From: Nakamurella alba
GTDB taxonomy: Bacteria > Actinomycetota > Actinomycetes > Mycobacteriales > Nakamurellaceae
Assembly (NCBI RefSeq): GCF_009707545.1
Contig: NZ_WLYK01000018.1
Span: forward strand, 19,014-83,013
Direction of reading: 5' to 3'
Length of the DNA: 64,000 nt
Shown piece by piece: positions 50,453-60,995 of the stretch; the stretch's first letter is position 1, and every line of letters starts with the position of its first letter. The position numbers and the translations under genes were made by a program. Below the pieces are notes generated by a model, which did not search any database, was not told where the DNA came from, and saw nothing but the letters and a program-made list of their open reading frames with translations.

Positions 50453-51013
50453 TCAGACCTCGGCGCCGTCGTCCCAGCCGTCCCGCCGGTGCCGCAGCCC
50501 GGCGATCATGAGGGCGAAACCACCGGCCAGCGCCGAGAGCCCGAGGATCAGCACCACTTCCGGTGCGACCGAGAGCAGTCCCGGCCACACCATGATCACG
50601 ATCCCCAGGGTCATCAGCAGGGCGGACAGCACGGTGCGCCGCTTCGGTCGGGGGATCGGCGGTGGTTCCGGCGGGTCGTAGTGCTCGGTGTCGGCGTCCA
50701 GCTCGGCCTGGTGTCGGGCCTGCTCGGCCTGGAAGGCCTCGAGCTCGGCGGCCCGCTCCATCCGGCGCAGCTCGCGCCGGCGCTCCCGGTCGCTCACCTG
50801 CTCCTCGCGCCGGTCGCGCGCCGCTTCCGCGGCAGCGGCGTCCAGTTCGTCCGGGGTCACCGTCCGGGAGTCGGCCACCTGCGAGTTCACCTGCGAATCA
50901 CGGAAGCTGCGCAGCTCCTGCGGCGGGCCCCAGGCGGCGATGATCTCGGCGAACCGTGCGTCGACCTCGGCGTTGCTGGCACCGTCCAGCGGATCCCGGT
51001 TCGGGCTCGTCAC
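50453..51013 (-). CDS. Hypothetical membrane protein with charged coiled-coil N-terminus
   Basis: 186 residues. A hydrophilic N-terminal segment includes EVDARFAEIIAAWG, then a strongly charged helix (about 60-105, ERRRELRRMERAAELEAFQAEQARHQAE in its order), a Pro-rich stretch, and two membrane helices (about 130-170, SALLMTLGIVIMVWPGLLSVAPEVVLILGLSALAGG). The GTG overlaps the upstream hydrolase stop (GTGA). No family is recognised with confidence. Membrane anchoring with a cytosolic coiled coil is the likely topology. Confidence 0.7.
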   Translation of the reverse strand: MTSPNRDPLDGASNAEVDARFAEIIAAWGPPQELRSFRDSQVNSQVADSRTVTPDELDAAAAEAARDRREEQVSDRERRRELRRMERAAELEAFQAEQARHQAELDADTEHYDPPEPPPIPRPKRRTVLSALLMTLGIVIMVWPGLLSVAPEVVLILGLSALAGGFALMIAGLRHRRDGWDDGAEV

Positions 51014-51789
51014 TCCGTCACCCCGCTCACCGCGACGCCACTGATCCGGCGGGTGAAGTCGACCGCCGACGCGGTGATCAACGCCGCGTCGTGGTCCAAC
51101 GTCGCGACATGGCGGCTGTGTTCCAGCCAGACCTCGGTGACGTCGGTGGAGGACACCCCGGACAGCACGATCGCGGAGTTCTCCGGTTCGACGACGTTGT
51201 CCGTCCGGGAGTGCAGCAGCAGCAACGGCGCCCGCACCTCGGACAGGTCGGCGCGGACCGTGGCCCAGCCGCGGCGCAGGCTGTCCAGCGCCGTCAGCGG
51301 GGTCCGTGGGTAGGCGCCCTCGGTCACGCCCTCCTTGGCAATGTCGTCGCCGATCGCGGCGACCGACGGCAGCACCCGCTTGAGCAGCGGCAGGATCCGC
51401 ATCTCCCGGCGCAGCGACATCACCGACGGGTTGACCAGCACCAGGCCGTCCACGGTGCCGGGGTGCAGCTCGGCCAGCCGCAGTGCGAGAGTGCCGCCCA
51501 TCGACAGCCCGCCGACCACCACGGTGTCGCAGCGTTCGGCCAACTCGGCCAGCGAGGTGGTGACGGCGGCCAGCCAGTCGTCGAAGGTGGTGCGGTTCAT
51601 GTCCTGCCAGCGGGTGCCGTGACCGGGCAGCAGCGGCACCCGGACGGTGAACCCGGCGTCGACGGCCGCCGCGCTCCACAGATGCAGCGACCGCGGGCTG
51701 CCGGTGAAACCGTGGCACAGCAGCACGCCGGTCGGCCCGCCGTCGACGCGCACCGGGGCACCCGGATCGGCGGGACGTTCGGCGCTCAC
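51010..51789 (-). CDS. Alpha/beta hydrolase (monoacylglycerol lipase/carboxylesterase-like)
   Basis: 259 residues with VLLCHGFTGSPRSLHLW (oxyanion hole), GGLSMGGTLAL (nucleophile Ser), the acidic LLLLHSRTDNVVEP and SRHVATLDHD (His). This is the Est30/monoacylglycerol lipase layout. The GTG at 51789 was chosen by family start; in-frame codons upstream are less conserved. It diverges from the acyltransferase gene, so lipid turnover is plausible but not proven. Confidence 0.85.
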   Translation of the reverse strand: MSAERPADPGAPVRVDGGPTGVLLCHGFTGSPRSLHLWSAAAVDAGFTVRVPLLPGHGTRWQDMNRTTFDDWLAAVTTSLAELAERCDTVVVGGLSMGGTLALRLAELHPGTVDGLVLVNPSVMSLRREMRILPLLKRVLPSVAAIGDDIAKEGVTEGAYPRTPLTALDSLRRGWATVRADLSEVRAPLLLLHSRTDNVVEPENSAIVLSGVSSTDVTEVWLEHSRHVATLDHDAALITASAVDFTRRISGVAVSGVTE

Positions 51790-51919
51790 CCCACCATGTT
51801 CGCACGTGCGACGCGTCGGCAGAGGTGTCGACCGCAACACCCGTCGGGGTACGGTGTGGGGCGGTGCCGTGGTCTTCCGCCGCCGTGGACGGACATGACC
51901 TGGAAGGACGGGGAGTCGA

Positions 51920-52675
51920 GTGCTCTACTACCTCTTCAAGTTCGTGCTGATCGGGCCGGTGTTGCGGCTGTTCTTCCCGACGAAGGTGGTCGGAGTGGAA
52001 AACTTGCCCGAGTCCGGCGGCGTCATCCTGGTCGGCAACCACGTCTCCGTCGCCGATTCCTTCTTCACCCCTCTGCACCTCCCGCGCAAGGTCTCGTACC
52101 TGGCCAAGAGCGAGTACTTCACGGAGAAGGGTCTCAAGGGCAGGTTGAAGAAGTGGTTCTTCACCGGGGCCGGCCAGGTGCCGATCGACCGGGGCGGCGC
52201 CTCGGCCGCGCGCGACGCCCTGGACACCGGTATCCGGCTGCTGAACAAGGGTCAGGTCATCGGCGTCTATCCCGAGGGCACCCGCTCGCCGGACGGCCGG
52301 CTGTACAAGGGCAAGACCGGGTTCGCCCGGATGGCCCTCGAGGCGCGGGTGCCGGTGGTGCCGGTGATCATGCTCGGCACCGACAAGGTGAACCCGATCG
52401 GTTCGAAGATGTGGCGCCCGGGCCGGATCCAGATGATCGTCGGTCGCCCGCTGGACTTCTCCCGCTACGAGGGGATGGCCGGTGACCGGTTCGTCGAGCG
52501 GTCGATGACCGACGAGGTCATGTACCGGATCATGGAGCTGTCCGGCCAGGAGTACGTCGACGTCTACGCGGCGAAGGTCAAGGCGGACCTGGACGCGGCG
52601 AAGGGCAAGCCGGCCCTGGTGGAGGGCCGCGGCCCCGGCACCGTCACCCGGCTCCCTGGCACCAAGGCCGGCTGA
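51920..52675 (+). CDS. 1-acylglycerol-3-phosphate acyltransferase family protein
   Basis: A 251-residue PlsC-type acyltransferase. GNHVSVADSFF carries the catalytic His and Asp (H-x4-D), FTGAGQVPIDRGG is block II, and YPEGTRSPDG block III. The N-terminal hydrophobic stretch (VLYYLFKFVLIGPVL) attaches it to the membrane. It is homologous to Rv2182c and sits near pimB', so PIM or phospholipid acylation is possible; the specific acceptor is unknown. The GTG at 51920 follows AAGGACGGGG. Confidence 0.87.
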   Translation: MLYYLFKFVLIGPVLRLFFPTKVVGVENLPESGGVILVGNHVSVADSFFTPLHLPRKVSYLAKSEYFTEKGLKGRLKKWFFTGAGQVPIDRGGASAARDALDTGIRLLNKGQVIGVYPEGTRSPDGRLYKGKTGFARMALEARVPVVPVIMLGTDKVNPIGSKMWRPGRIQMIVGRPLDFSRYEGMAGDRFVERSMTDEVMYRIMELSGQEYVDVYAAKVKADLDAAKGKPALVEGRGPGTVTRLPGTKAG

Positions 52676-52678
52676 CCG

Positions 52679-53209
52679 GTGGTCCGGCCCGCTCCCACCG
52701 GGCCGGTCGCCCGGTACTTCTACGACTGCGAGTTCATCGAGGACGGCCGCACCATCGAGTTGATCTCGATCGGGGTGGTCGCCGAGGACGGCCGCGAGTT
52801 CTACGCGATCTCCACCGCTTTCGACCCGAACCGGGCCGGGACCTGGGTGCGCAAGCACGTCCTGGACAAACTGCCCGGACCGGCCGACCGGTCCTGGCGC
52901 AGCCGCGAACGGATCCGCGACGACCTGGCCGCGTTCCTGCTCGCCCCGAAGCTGCCGGTCGAGCTGTGGGCCTGGTACGGCGCCTACGACCACGTGGCGC
53001 TCGCCCAGCTGTGGGGCGCCATGCCGGCACTGCCGCGGGAGATCCCGCGGCTGACCCGGGAGATCCGCCAGCACTGGGAGGCGGCCGGCTGCCCGCCGAT
53101 CCCGGAGCCGGGCCGCGACCGGCACGACGCGCTGGCCGACGCCCGGCTCGGCCGGGACCGCTGGATGGTCGCCGAGAAGACGCTGCAGGCATACCCGACC
53201 CCGCGCTGA
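52679..53209 (+). CDS. 3'-5' exoribonuclease, RNase AS-like (Rv2179c-like)
   Basis: A 176-residue DEDDh exonuclease. RYFYDCEFIEDGRTIELISIG gives the first Asp and Glu, AWYGAYDHVALAQLWG the second Asp, and RHDALADAR the final His and Asp. The homologue Rv2179c digests adenylate-containing RNA 3' ends, hence the RNase AS name. The GTG lies 3 bases behind the acyltransferase stop. An earlier start within the gap is unlikely because of the close spacing. Confidence 0.9.
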   Translation: MVRPAPTGPVARYFYDCEFIEDGRTIELISIGVVAEDGREFYAISTAFDPNRAGTWVRKHVLDKLPGPADRSWRSRERIRDDLAAFLLAPKLPVELWAWYGAYDHVALAQLWGAMPALPREIPRLTREIRQHWEAAGCPPIPEPGRDRHDALADARLGRDRWMVAEKTLQAYPTPR

Positions 53210-53249
53210 CGTTTGCACCGTGGTCGAGCACCACCCCGAGACGAAATAG

Positions 53250-54647
<1,398 letters not shown>

Positions 54648-54685
54648 GCTGGTTCTGTGCTGGTTCCGGCCGGTCCGGGCCGGGG

Positions 54686-56803
54686 TCAGGGGAACACGCC
54701 CAGGGCGATCTGCCGCCCGGGCTCGACCCTGGTCCCGGCCTCCGGTGACTGGTCGATGACGCTGGCGAAGCCGGCGCCGATCACCGCGGAGACGGTGACG
54801 TCCAGGCCGAGGGCCCGCAGCTGCTCGCTCGCCTCGTCCAGGCTGCGGCCGGTCACCTCCGGGACGGTCACCGAGTTGGACAGGTGCAGGGTGATGGCCG
54901 GCGCGGCCGGGTCGATCCGGGTGCCGACCGCCGGGGCGGTGCCGGAGACCAGACCGCCGTCCACCGCCGGGTCGTAGACGGCGTCGCCGAGGGTCACCTC
55001 GAAGCCCTCGCCGGTCAGCAGGTCCCGGGCGGCCTGTTCGTCCAGGCCGGACGTGGCCGGCACGGTCAGTGAGTCGGCGATGACCAGGGACGCGGTGCCG
55101 CCGCGGCCGGTCGAGGTACCGGCCGGCGGATCGGTGCCGAGCACCGTGCCGGGGTCGTGGTACGTGTCGAACCGCTTGATCTCCGGGCCCACCTGCAGTC
55201 CGGCGGCGAGCAGCGCATTGGTCGCGTCCTCGACGGATTTGTCGGCCACCGGCGGGATCTCGACCGGCTGCGGGCCGGCCGACCGGATGAGCGTGACGCC
55301 GGAGCCGAGTGCGAGCGGGGTGCCGCCGGCCGGGTCGGTGCGCAGCACGGTGCCGGTCGGCACGGTGTCGTCGTACTCCGCCGGGGCGGCTGCTGCGGTC
55401 TTCAGACCGACCTGTCGGATCGCCGCCGAGGCCTCCACCACGCTGGTGCCGGGCGCGATCTGCGGGACCTTCGGCCTGCCGGTGGACACCACCAGGCTCA
55501 CCTCGCTGCCGCGCAGCTGCCGGGTGCCGGCCTGCGGGTCGCTGGTGGCGACGAGCCCGCTGCGCACCCCGTCGTCCGGGGCGGTGCGCACCGCGGGGAT
55601 CAGGCCGGCGGACCGGACCACCGACTCGGCGTCCACCCGGTCCAGCCCGACGGTGACCGGCATGGTGGCCCAGCGGCCGCTGCCCAGCCACCAGCCGCCG
55701 ATGGCCGCGGCGGTGCCGAGCAGCAGCAGGACGATGATCGCGATCAGCCATCGCCGGAATCCGCGGCCCCGTGTCGGCCGCCGGGTCGCCGGCGCGGTCA
55801 CCGCGTCGGTGGGCCGGGCGCTCGCGTCGGGGAGGTGCGCCGTGGCCGGCCCCTCCGCCGGCACCATCCGGGTACCACCCGGACCGACCGCGGCGGGCTG
55901 CTCGGTGGCCCGCTGCACCGCCGGCACCGGCAGTCGTGGCAGCTCGATGCCCAGGTGCGCGCGGACGGACCGGAGGGCCGACAGGAACTGCCCGGCGTCG
56001 CGGGGCCGGGCGTCCGGCTCGCGGCGGGTGGCCGCCAGCAGCAGGTCCTCCAGCTCGACCGGGACGTCCGCGTTGATCTCGCCGACCGGCGGCACGTCGG
56101 AGTGCACGTGCTGGTAGGCCACGCCGATCGGGTTGTCGCCGGAGTAGGGCGGGTGCCCGGTGAGCATCTCCCAGGCCACGATCCCGGCGGCGTAGACGTC
56201 GGACCGCGGATCGCTGGCGCCGGTCGAGACCTGCTCGGGGGACAGGTAGGCGACCGTGCCGAGGATGACGTCACCGGTGGCGAAGGTGGCCGAGCTGACC
56301 GCGCGGACCAGGCCGAAGTCGGCGACCTTGACCTCGCCGCGGCTGTTGATCAGCACGTTCTCCGGCTTGACGTCGCGGTGCACCAGTCCGGCGTCGTGGG
56401 CGGCGCCGAGCGCGGCGAGCAGCGGCTCCAGTATGCCGATCACCACCGGCACCGGCAGCGGACCGCGTTCCCGCAGCAGCTCGCGCAGGGTGCCGCCGTC
56501 GACGAGTTCCATCACCAGGTAGACGAGTTCGCCCTCGCGACCCTGGTCGAAGACCTGCACGACGCCGCGGTGGTGCACGCCGGCGGCCAGTCGTGCCTCG
56601 CGCTCGAAGCGCCCCAGGAATGCCGGGTCGGTGGCGTGGGCCGGGTCCATGATCTTGATCGCCACCGGGCGGTCCAGCCGCTGGTCGACGCCCCGGTAGA
56701 CGGTGGACATGCCGCCGCGGGCGATCATCGCGCCGACCCGGTAGCGGCCCTCCAGGAGGTGCCCGGGCCGGGCGGATGCCTGGTGCGGGGCAGGGGTGTC
56801 CAC
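54686..56803 (-). CDS. pknL: Serine/threonine protein kinase with five PASTA repeats (PknL-like)
   Basis: A 705-residue receptor kinase. The cytoplasmic kinase has the Gly-rich IARGGMSTVY, catalytic Lys50, HRDVKPENV (142-150) and DFG (162-164), followed by a Pro-rich juxtamembrane segment. A membrane helix lies at about 352-374. Five extracellular PASTA repeats (376-705) likely bind peptidoglycan precursors or muropeptides. M. tuberculosis PknL, as I recall, is about 400 residues without PASTA, while corynebacterial PknL keeps them. The GTG at 56803 is the family start. Its recalled substrate homologue is encoded at 57755-58117. Confidence 0.93.
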   Translation of the reverse strand: MDTPAPHQASARPGHLLEGRYRVGAMIARGGMSTVYRGVDQRLDRPVAIKIMDPAHATDPAFLGRFEREARLAAGVHHRGVVQVFDQGREGELVYLVMELVDGGTLRELLRERGPLPVPVVIGILEPLLAALGAAHDAGLVHRDVKPENVLINSRGEVKVADFGLVRAVSSATFATGDVILGTVAYLSPEQVSTGASDPRSDVYAAGIVAWEMLTGHPPYSGDNPIGVAYQHVHSDVPPVGEINADVPVELEDLLLAATRREPDARPRDAGQFLSALRSVRAHLGIELPRLPVPAVQRATEQPAAVGPGGTRMVPAEGPATAHLPDASARPTDAVTAPATRRPTRGRGFRRWLIAIIVLLLLGTAAAIGGWWLGSGRWATMPVTVGLDRVDAESVVRSAGLIPAVRTAPDDGVRSGLVATSDPQAGTRQLRGSEVSLVVSTGRPKVPQIAPGTSVVEASAAIRQVGLKTAAAAPAEYDDTVPTGTVLRTDPAGGTPLALGSGVTLIRSAGPQPVEIPPVADKSVEDATNALLAAGLQVGPEIKRFDTYHDPGTVLGTDPPAGTSTGRGGTASLVIADSLTVPATSGLDEQAARDLLTGEGFEVTLGDAVYDPAVDGGLVSGTAPAVGTRIDPAAPAITLHLSNSVTVPEVTGRSLDEASEQLRALGLDVTVSAVIGAGFASVIDQSPEAGTRVEPGRQIALGVFP

Positions 56804-56881
56804 GGTTCCGATCCTAGGAGGCGGTGCGCCCCGGCAGGTGCTAGTCAGGTGCTTGTCGGTGCGCCTCGCTACGGTCGGGCC

Positions 56882-57718
56882 ATGAAATTCGGTGTGGTGG
56901 GCAGCTTCGGATCGACGGCGCAGGTGCTGGAGATGGCGGAGACGGCGGAGGCCGCGGGCTGGGACGGGTTCTTCACCTGGGACGGCATCTCGATCGGCGA
57001 GGTGGACACCTTCGACCCGTGGGCGCTGCTCGGCGCGCTGACCCAGCGGACGTCCCGGATGGTGCTGGGGGCGATGGTGTTCCCGCTGGCGCGGCGGCGC
57101 CCGTGGAAGGTGGCGCGGGAGGCGATCACGGTCGATCACCTCTCCGGCGGCCGGCTGGTGCTGCCGGTGGCGCTGGGTGCGGCCAACGACGACGGCGGGT
57201 TCGCCCGGGTGTCCGGCGAGGCGACCACCCGGCGGGAGCGCGCCGAGCGGCTGGACGAAACGCTGGAGATCCTGGAGCAGGCGTGGACAGGGGAGACCGT
57301 CAGCTACCGCGGGAAGCATTACACCGCAGAAGATCTGGTGTTCCGACCGCGCCCGGTGCAGCAGCCGCGGATCCCGATCTGGGTGGTCGGGGTGCACCCG
57401 GTGGAGCGGTCGCTGCGGCGGGCGGCGCGCTGGGACGGGATCATGCCGGTGGCGCAAGGGGCGGGGATGGAGCCGACCCGGCCGGAGACGGTGGCCGCGG
57501 TGCGCGACTGGATGGCAGAACACCGGGAATCGGACACGCCGTTCGACATCGTGGTGGAGGGTCAGCTGCCCGACGACGACCCCGACGCCGCCCGCGCCCG
57601 GCTGCAGGCGTTGGCCGATGCGGGCGCGACCTGGTGGATCGAGTCCCGGTGGGAGGGCGAGGCAGCGCAGCCGGCCGGGCTGCTCGAAATGATCCGGCGG
57701 GGGCCGCTGCGCAGCTGA
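56882..57718 (+). CDS. LLM-class F420-dependent oxidoreductase
   Basis: A 278-residue luciferase-like protein: MKFGVVGSFGSTAQVLEMAETAEAAGWDGFFTWDG, VLGAMVFPLARRRPWKVAREAITVDHLSGGRLVLPVALG, and RPRPVQQPRIPIWVVG. It differs from the LLM protein at 485-1345. Substrate is unknown. It diverges from pknL and lies upstream of the Rv2175c-like gene, and may be cotranscribed with it. Confidence 0.85.
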   Translation: MKFGVVGSFGSTAQVLEMAETAEAAGWDGFFTWDGISIGEVDTFDPWALLGALTQRTSRMVLGAMVFPLARRRPWKVAREAITVDHLSGGRLVLPVALGAANDDGGFARVSGEATTRRERAERLDETLEILEQAWTGETVSYRGKHYTAEDLVFRPRPVQQPRIPIWVVGVHPVERSLRRAARWDGIMPVAQGAGMEPTRPETVAAVRDWMAEHRESDTPFDIVVEGQLPDDDPDAARARLQALADAGATWWIESRWEGEAAQPAGLLEMIRRGPLRS

Positions 57719-57754
57719 GCTCAGCGACGCCGGCGGTGTGGCAGGCTGGTCGCC

Positions 57755-58117
57755 GTGTCGACACCTGCTGCTCCCGCTCCCGACGCCGGCCCGCCCACCT
57801 GGGTGCCGGTCCCGGACATCGCCGAGGCCCTCGGGATCGTGGTGACGAAGGTGCACCAGCTGGTGCGCGAGCGCAGCCTGATCGCCGTGCGCGAGGGCGG
57901 CGTGGTGCGCATCCCGGCCGAGTTCGTCAGCGAGGGGCTCGTGGTCAAAGGGCTGCCCGGGACCATCACCCTGCTCACCGATGCCGGGTACTCGGACGCC
58001 GAGATCGTCACCTGGCTGTTCGAGTCGGACGAGTCGCTGCCCGGCCGTCCGATCACCGCGCTGCGCGAGAACCGCGGTCGCGAGGTGCACCGGCGTGCGC
58101 AGGCGGCCGGGTTCTAG
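57755..58117 (+). CDS. Rv2175c-like DNA-binding protein, likely PknL substrate
   Basis: A 120-residue protein with a winged helix-turn-helix (about 15-60, WVPVPDIAEALGIVVTKVHQLVRERSLIAV in its order) followed by the DUF-type C-terminal half (GTITLLTDAGYSDAEIVTWLF). The M. tuberculosis counterpart Rv2175c is phosphorylated by PknL at a Thr in a flexible N-terminus; a Thr is present in the short N-terminal tail here (VSTPAAPAP). The gene is close to pknL, as in M. tuberculosis. The regulated genes are unknown. Confidence 0.9.
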   Translation: MSTPAAPAPDAGPPTWVPVPDIAEALGIVVTKVHQLVRERSLIAVREGGVVRIPAEFVSEGLVVKGLPGTITLLTDAGYSDAEIVTWLFESDESLPGRPITALRENRGREVHRRAQAAGF

Positions 58118-58134
58118 AGCTGTACTTCGGGAGG

Positions 58135-58578
58135 TCAGACCAGGGTGACCGACCCGTCGGGGTGGACCCGCCAGGTCGGGATGTGCGCGATCTCCCAGAT
58201 GATCCCGTTGGGGTCGCGGACGTGGGCGCGGAACACCCCGCCGAAATCGCTCTCCGTCGGCGGCACCGTCACCTCGCCGCCGGCCGCCTCCAACTCGGCG
58301 ACGACCCGGCTGACCTCCTCGGGGGAGCCGAGGTTGTGCGACAGGGTGAGGCCGGCCACGCTGGGGGATCCTGCCGGGGTGGGCGCGAGATCCCCGTCCG
58401 CCTTGAACTTCTCGGTGTCGAACAGGCCGAGCACCAGTCCCGGCGCGATCTGGAAGAACAGGATCTCGCCCGGCACGTCCATCAGCGGCGTCCACCCGAT
58501 GCCGCCCGCCCCGTAGAAACGTCGTGCCGCCTCCAGGTCGTCCGTCGCCACCGTCACGAAACTCACTCGCTGGTCCAT
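58135..58578 (-). CDS. VOC family protein
   Basis: 147 residues of a glyoxalase/bleomycin-resistance fold: SFVTVATDDLEAARRFYGAGGIGWTPLMDVPGEILFFQIAPGLVLGLF, then VSRVVAELEAAGGEVTVPP and VRDPNGIIWEIAHIPTW. DPNG is the family signature. A complete metal triad is not evident. It ends 17 bases from the convergent Rv2175c-like gene and starts 25 bases from the FG-GAP protein stop. Function is open. Confidence 0.85.
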   Translation of the reverse strand: MDQRVSFVTVATDDLEAARRFYGAGGIGWTPLMDVPGEILFFQIAPGLVLGLFDTEKFKADGDLAPTPAGSPSVAGLTLSHNLGSPEEVSRVVAELEAAGGEVTVPPTESDFGGVFRAHVRDPNGIIWEIAHIPTWRVHPDGSVTLV

Positions 58579-58603
58579 GGGGACCAGTGTGCTCCCCGGG
58601 GGT

Positions 58604-60853
58604 TCAGTTCGCCTTGAGCAGCTGGAAGCTGTAGGTGCCGGTGTAGGCGTAGGGACCGTAGGAGATCTTGAGCTTGTAGGTGCCGTTCTGGGTGAGATCG
58701 ACGTAGCGGTCGCCCCAGTACTCGTCGTTCCAGATCGTTGCGCCGTTGGGGGCGGTCAGGGTGACCCGGAGGGAACTCCCGGTGAGGGCGTCGATCGACA
58801 GTCGGTCGCCGTTCCTGCCGGCGAAGTTGTACTGGTCAGCACTGCCCGGCAGTTCGATGTTGGCGGCACCCGCACCCGGATAGCCCGCCTGGATGGTGTC
58901 GCCGTACTTGGCGGTGAAGACCTGGGGAGCGGCGGTGTTGTTGATCTTGAAGCTGTAGGTGCCGGTGTAGGCGTAGGGACCGTAGGACACCTTGAACTTG
59001 TAGGTGCCGTTCTGGGTGAGATCGACGTAGCGGTCGCCCCAGTACTCGTCGTTCCAGATCGTTGCGCCGTTGGGGGCGGTGAGCGTCATCCGAAGGGAAC
59101 TGCCGGTGAGCTCGTCGATCGACAGTCGGTCGCCGGCCTTGGCGGTGAAGTTGTACTGGTCCGAGCCGCCCGGCAATTCGATGCTGGCGGACCCCCGCCC
59201 GGGATACCCGGTGCCGACCGTGTCGCCGTACTTGACGGTGAATGCCTGCGGGGTAGCGGTGTTGTTGAGCTTGAAGCTGTAGGCGCCGGTGTAGACGTAC
59301 GGACCGTACGAGACCCTGAGGCGGTAGGTGCCGTTCTGGGTGAGATCGAGGTACCGGTCGCCCCAGTACTCGTCGTTCCAGACGCGGGCGCCGTTCGGCG
59401 CGATCAGCGTCATGCGCAACGAACTGCCGGTGAGCTCGTCGATCGACAGTCGATCGCCCACCTTTCCGACGAACGTGTACTCGTCCGACGCCCCGGGCAG
59501 TTCGATGTTCCCGGCGCCGGCCCGCTCGGGGGTGACGCCCAGGGACAGGGAATCGGCCTTGGTACCTGTGCCATACCAGAAGATGTCGCCGTGACCGTCG
59601 CCGTTGAAATCGCCGGCGACCGGCTTGTAGTCGCCGTTGACGGTGACCACCGGGCCGCTGGTGAAACCGTTCGCGGTGCCGCGCCGCAGCACGTCCGCGC
59701 CGGCACCCGGCTGGTAGAAGAGGACGTCGCCGTACCCGTCGTCGTCGAAGTCGCCGCCGACCGGGACCTTGTTCTTGCCGGGCGAGCCGAAGACCTTCCT
59801 GCTGTCGACCGGACGGCCGCCGCGGGACCACCACAGGTACAGCGCGCCGGTGCTGGGCGAGTAGAAGACGACGTCGTCGCCCGGGACACCGTCGACATTG
59901 ACGGCGGTGAGGACGTAGTTGCCGCTGACGACGAAGGTGGGGCCGTCGGTGAAGCTGCCGTTGTCCTGGCCGTACCAGAGGAAGTCCTTGGCGGTTCCCG
60001 GTCCGTACCAGTAGATGTCGGTGTTGCCGTCGGCGTTCCAGTCGCCGGCGAGTGGGGTGTAGGTGCCGCTGACCGTCCGACCGGCCGCCTTCGCGAACCC
60101 GGCTGTGCGGATCGTGGCCCGGCCCTTCCAGAGCGACTCGGCGCCGGCGCCGGGGGCGTACCAGAAGATGTCGTCCTTGCCGTCACCGGTGAAGTCGCCG
60201 ACGACGGGCCGGTAGCTGGCGCTGACCGAGATGCCGGGCACCGCAACGGGGGTGAACGCACCGGTGGCGGTACCGAACCACATCGCCTCGCCGACGGCAC
60301 CGGGTGCGTAGTAGAAGATGTCGGCGCGGCCGTCGCCGTCGAAGTCGCCGGACAGCGGGGTGTAGACGCCGTTGACCGACGGCGTGGGGCCGGACTTGAA
60401 GATCGACGGGACGTTCTGGGTGATCGTCGAACCGTACGGCCGGGCGAAGCTCTGCGGGTTCTTCACGTTGTTGATCGCGAACGAGTAAGCGCCGGTGTAG
60501 GTGTACGTGCCGTAGCTGACAGTCAGCGTCCAGGTGCCCGACGCCTCGAGATCCACGTAGTTGTCGCTGTAGTAGATCTCGTCCCAGACCAGGAGGCCGT
60601 TCGGTGCCTTCAGGGACATCCGCATGCTGCCGGACCCGGTGATCTCGTCGATCGACAGACGGTCGCCGGCAGCACCCGCGAAGGTGTACACGTCGCGCTC
60701 GCCGGACACTGCGATGGAACCGCTGATCGTCTTCCCGTAGGCGGTGGCGACTGCCGACGCCGGGGCAGCGACGACCACCATGGTGGCGGCTGCCAGCATG
60801 ACCGCCAACATGCCGCTACCGGCGCGGCGCAGCAGGGAACGACGTCCAGTCAT
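58604..60853 (-). CDS. Large secreted FG-GAP/VCBS protein with PPC-like repeats
   Basis: 749 residues. A signal peptide ends near residue 33 (AAPASA). A PPC-like beta-sandwich domain follows (about 38-132), then six FG-GAP/VCBS blades with DFDGDGRADIFYY-type Asp-rich calcium motifs (about 135-425). Three more PPC-like repeats of about 108 residues end the protein; each repeat carries DRLSIDELTGSSLRM and WNDEYWGDRY. The three C-terminal repeats are very similar at DNA level with a 324-bp period. The layout suggests a beta-propeller adhesin or extracellular binding protein with no enzymatic domain. Confidence 0.9.
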   Translation of the reverse strand: MTGRRSLLRRAGSGMLAVMLAAATMVVVAAPASAVATAYGKTISGSIAVSGERDVYTFAGAAGDRLSIDEITGSGSMRMSLKAPNGLLVWDEIYYSDNYVDLEASGTWTLTVSYGTYTYTGAYSFAINNVKNPQSFARPYGSTITQNVPSIFKSGPTPSVNGVYTPLSGDFDGDGRADIFYYAPGAVGEAMWFGTATGAFTPVAVPGISVSASYRPVVGDFTGDGKDDIFWYAPGAGAESLWKGRATIRTAGFAKAAGRTVSGTYTPLAGDWNADGNTDIYWYGPGTAKDFLWYGQDNGSFTDGPTFVVSGNYVLTAVNVDGVPGDDVVFYSPSTGALYLWWSRGGRPVDSRKVFGSPGKNKVPVGGDFDDDGYGDVLFYQPGAGADVLRRGTANGFTSGPVVTVNGDYKPVAGDFNGDGHGDIFWYGTGTKADSLSLGVTPERAGAGNIELPGASDEYTFVGKVGDRLSIDELTGSSLRMTLIAPNGARVWNDEYWGDRYLDLTQNGTYRLRVSYGPYVYTGAYSFKLNNTATPQAFTVKYGDTVGTGYPGRGSASIELPGGSDQYNFTAKAGDRLSIDELTGSSLRMTLTAPNGATIWNDEYWGDRYVDLTQNGTYKFKVSYGPYAYTGTYSFKINNTAAPQVFTAKYGDTIQAGYPGAGAANIELPGSADQYNFAGRNGDRLSIDALTGSSLRVTLTAPNGATIWNDEYWGDRYVDLTQNGTYKLKISYGPYAYTGTYSFQLLKAN
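58626..59597 (-). repeat. Three tandem 324-bp coding repeats in the FG-GAP protein
   Basis: The phrase AAGCTGTAGG(T/C)GCCGGTGTA begins at 58626, 58950 and 59274, giving a 324-bp period; the first two units are nearly identical over long stretches, and the third has diverged more. They encode the C-terminal PPC-like domains. Confidence 0.85.
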
Positions 60854-60995
60854 GGATCCACCCCGAGAGTCGGCAACGTTCTGTGATCAGAAGCGTGGCG
60901 ATATGTCCGTAACGATCGAATTCTATCGAGCTCGTCATGCTTCAGGTCAAGAGTTGGTCAACAGAATTGACTCTGGGTAATCAGGCGGTGTCTTC

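Noticed and set aside
58626..59597. CRISPR-like or IS-derived direct repeats
   Set aside because: The period is 324 bp, in frame, and wholly inside one coding sequence with protein-domain boundaries. There are no spacers or cas genes.
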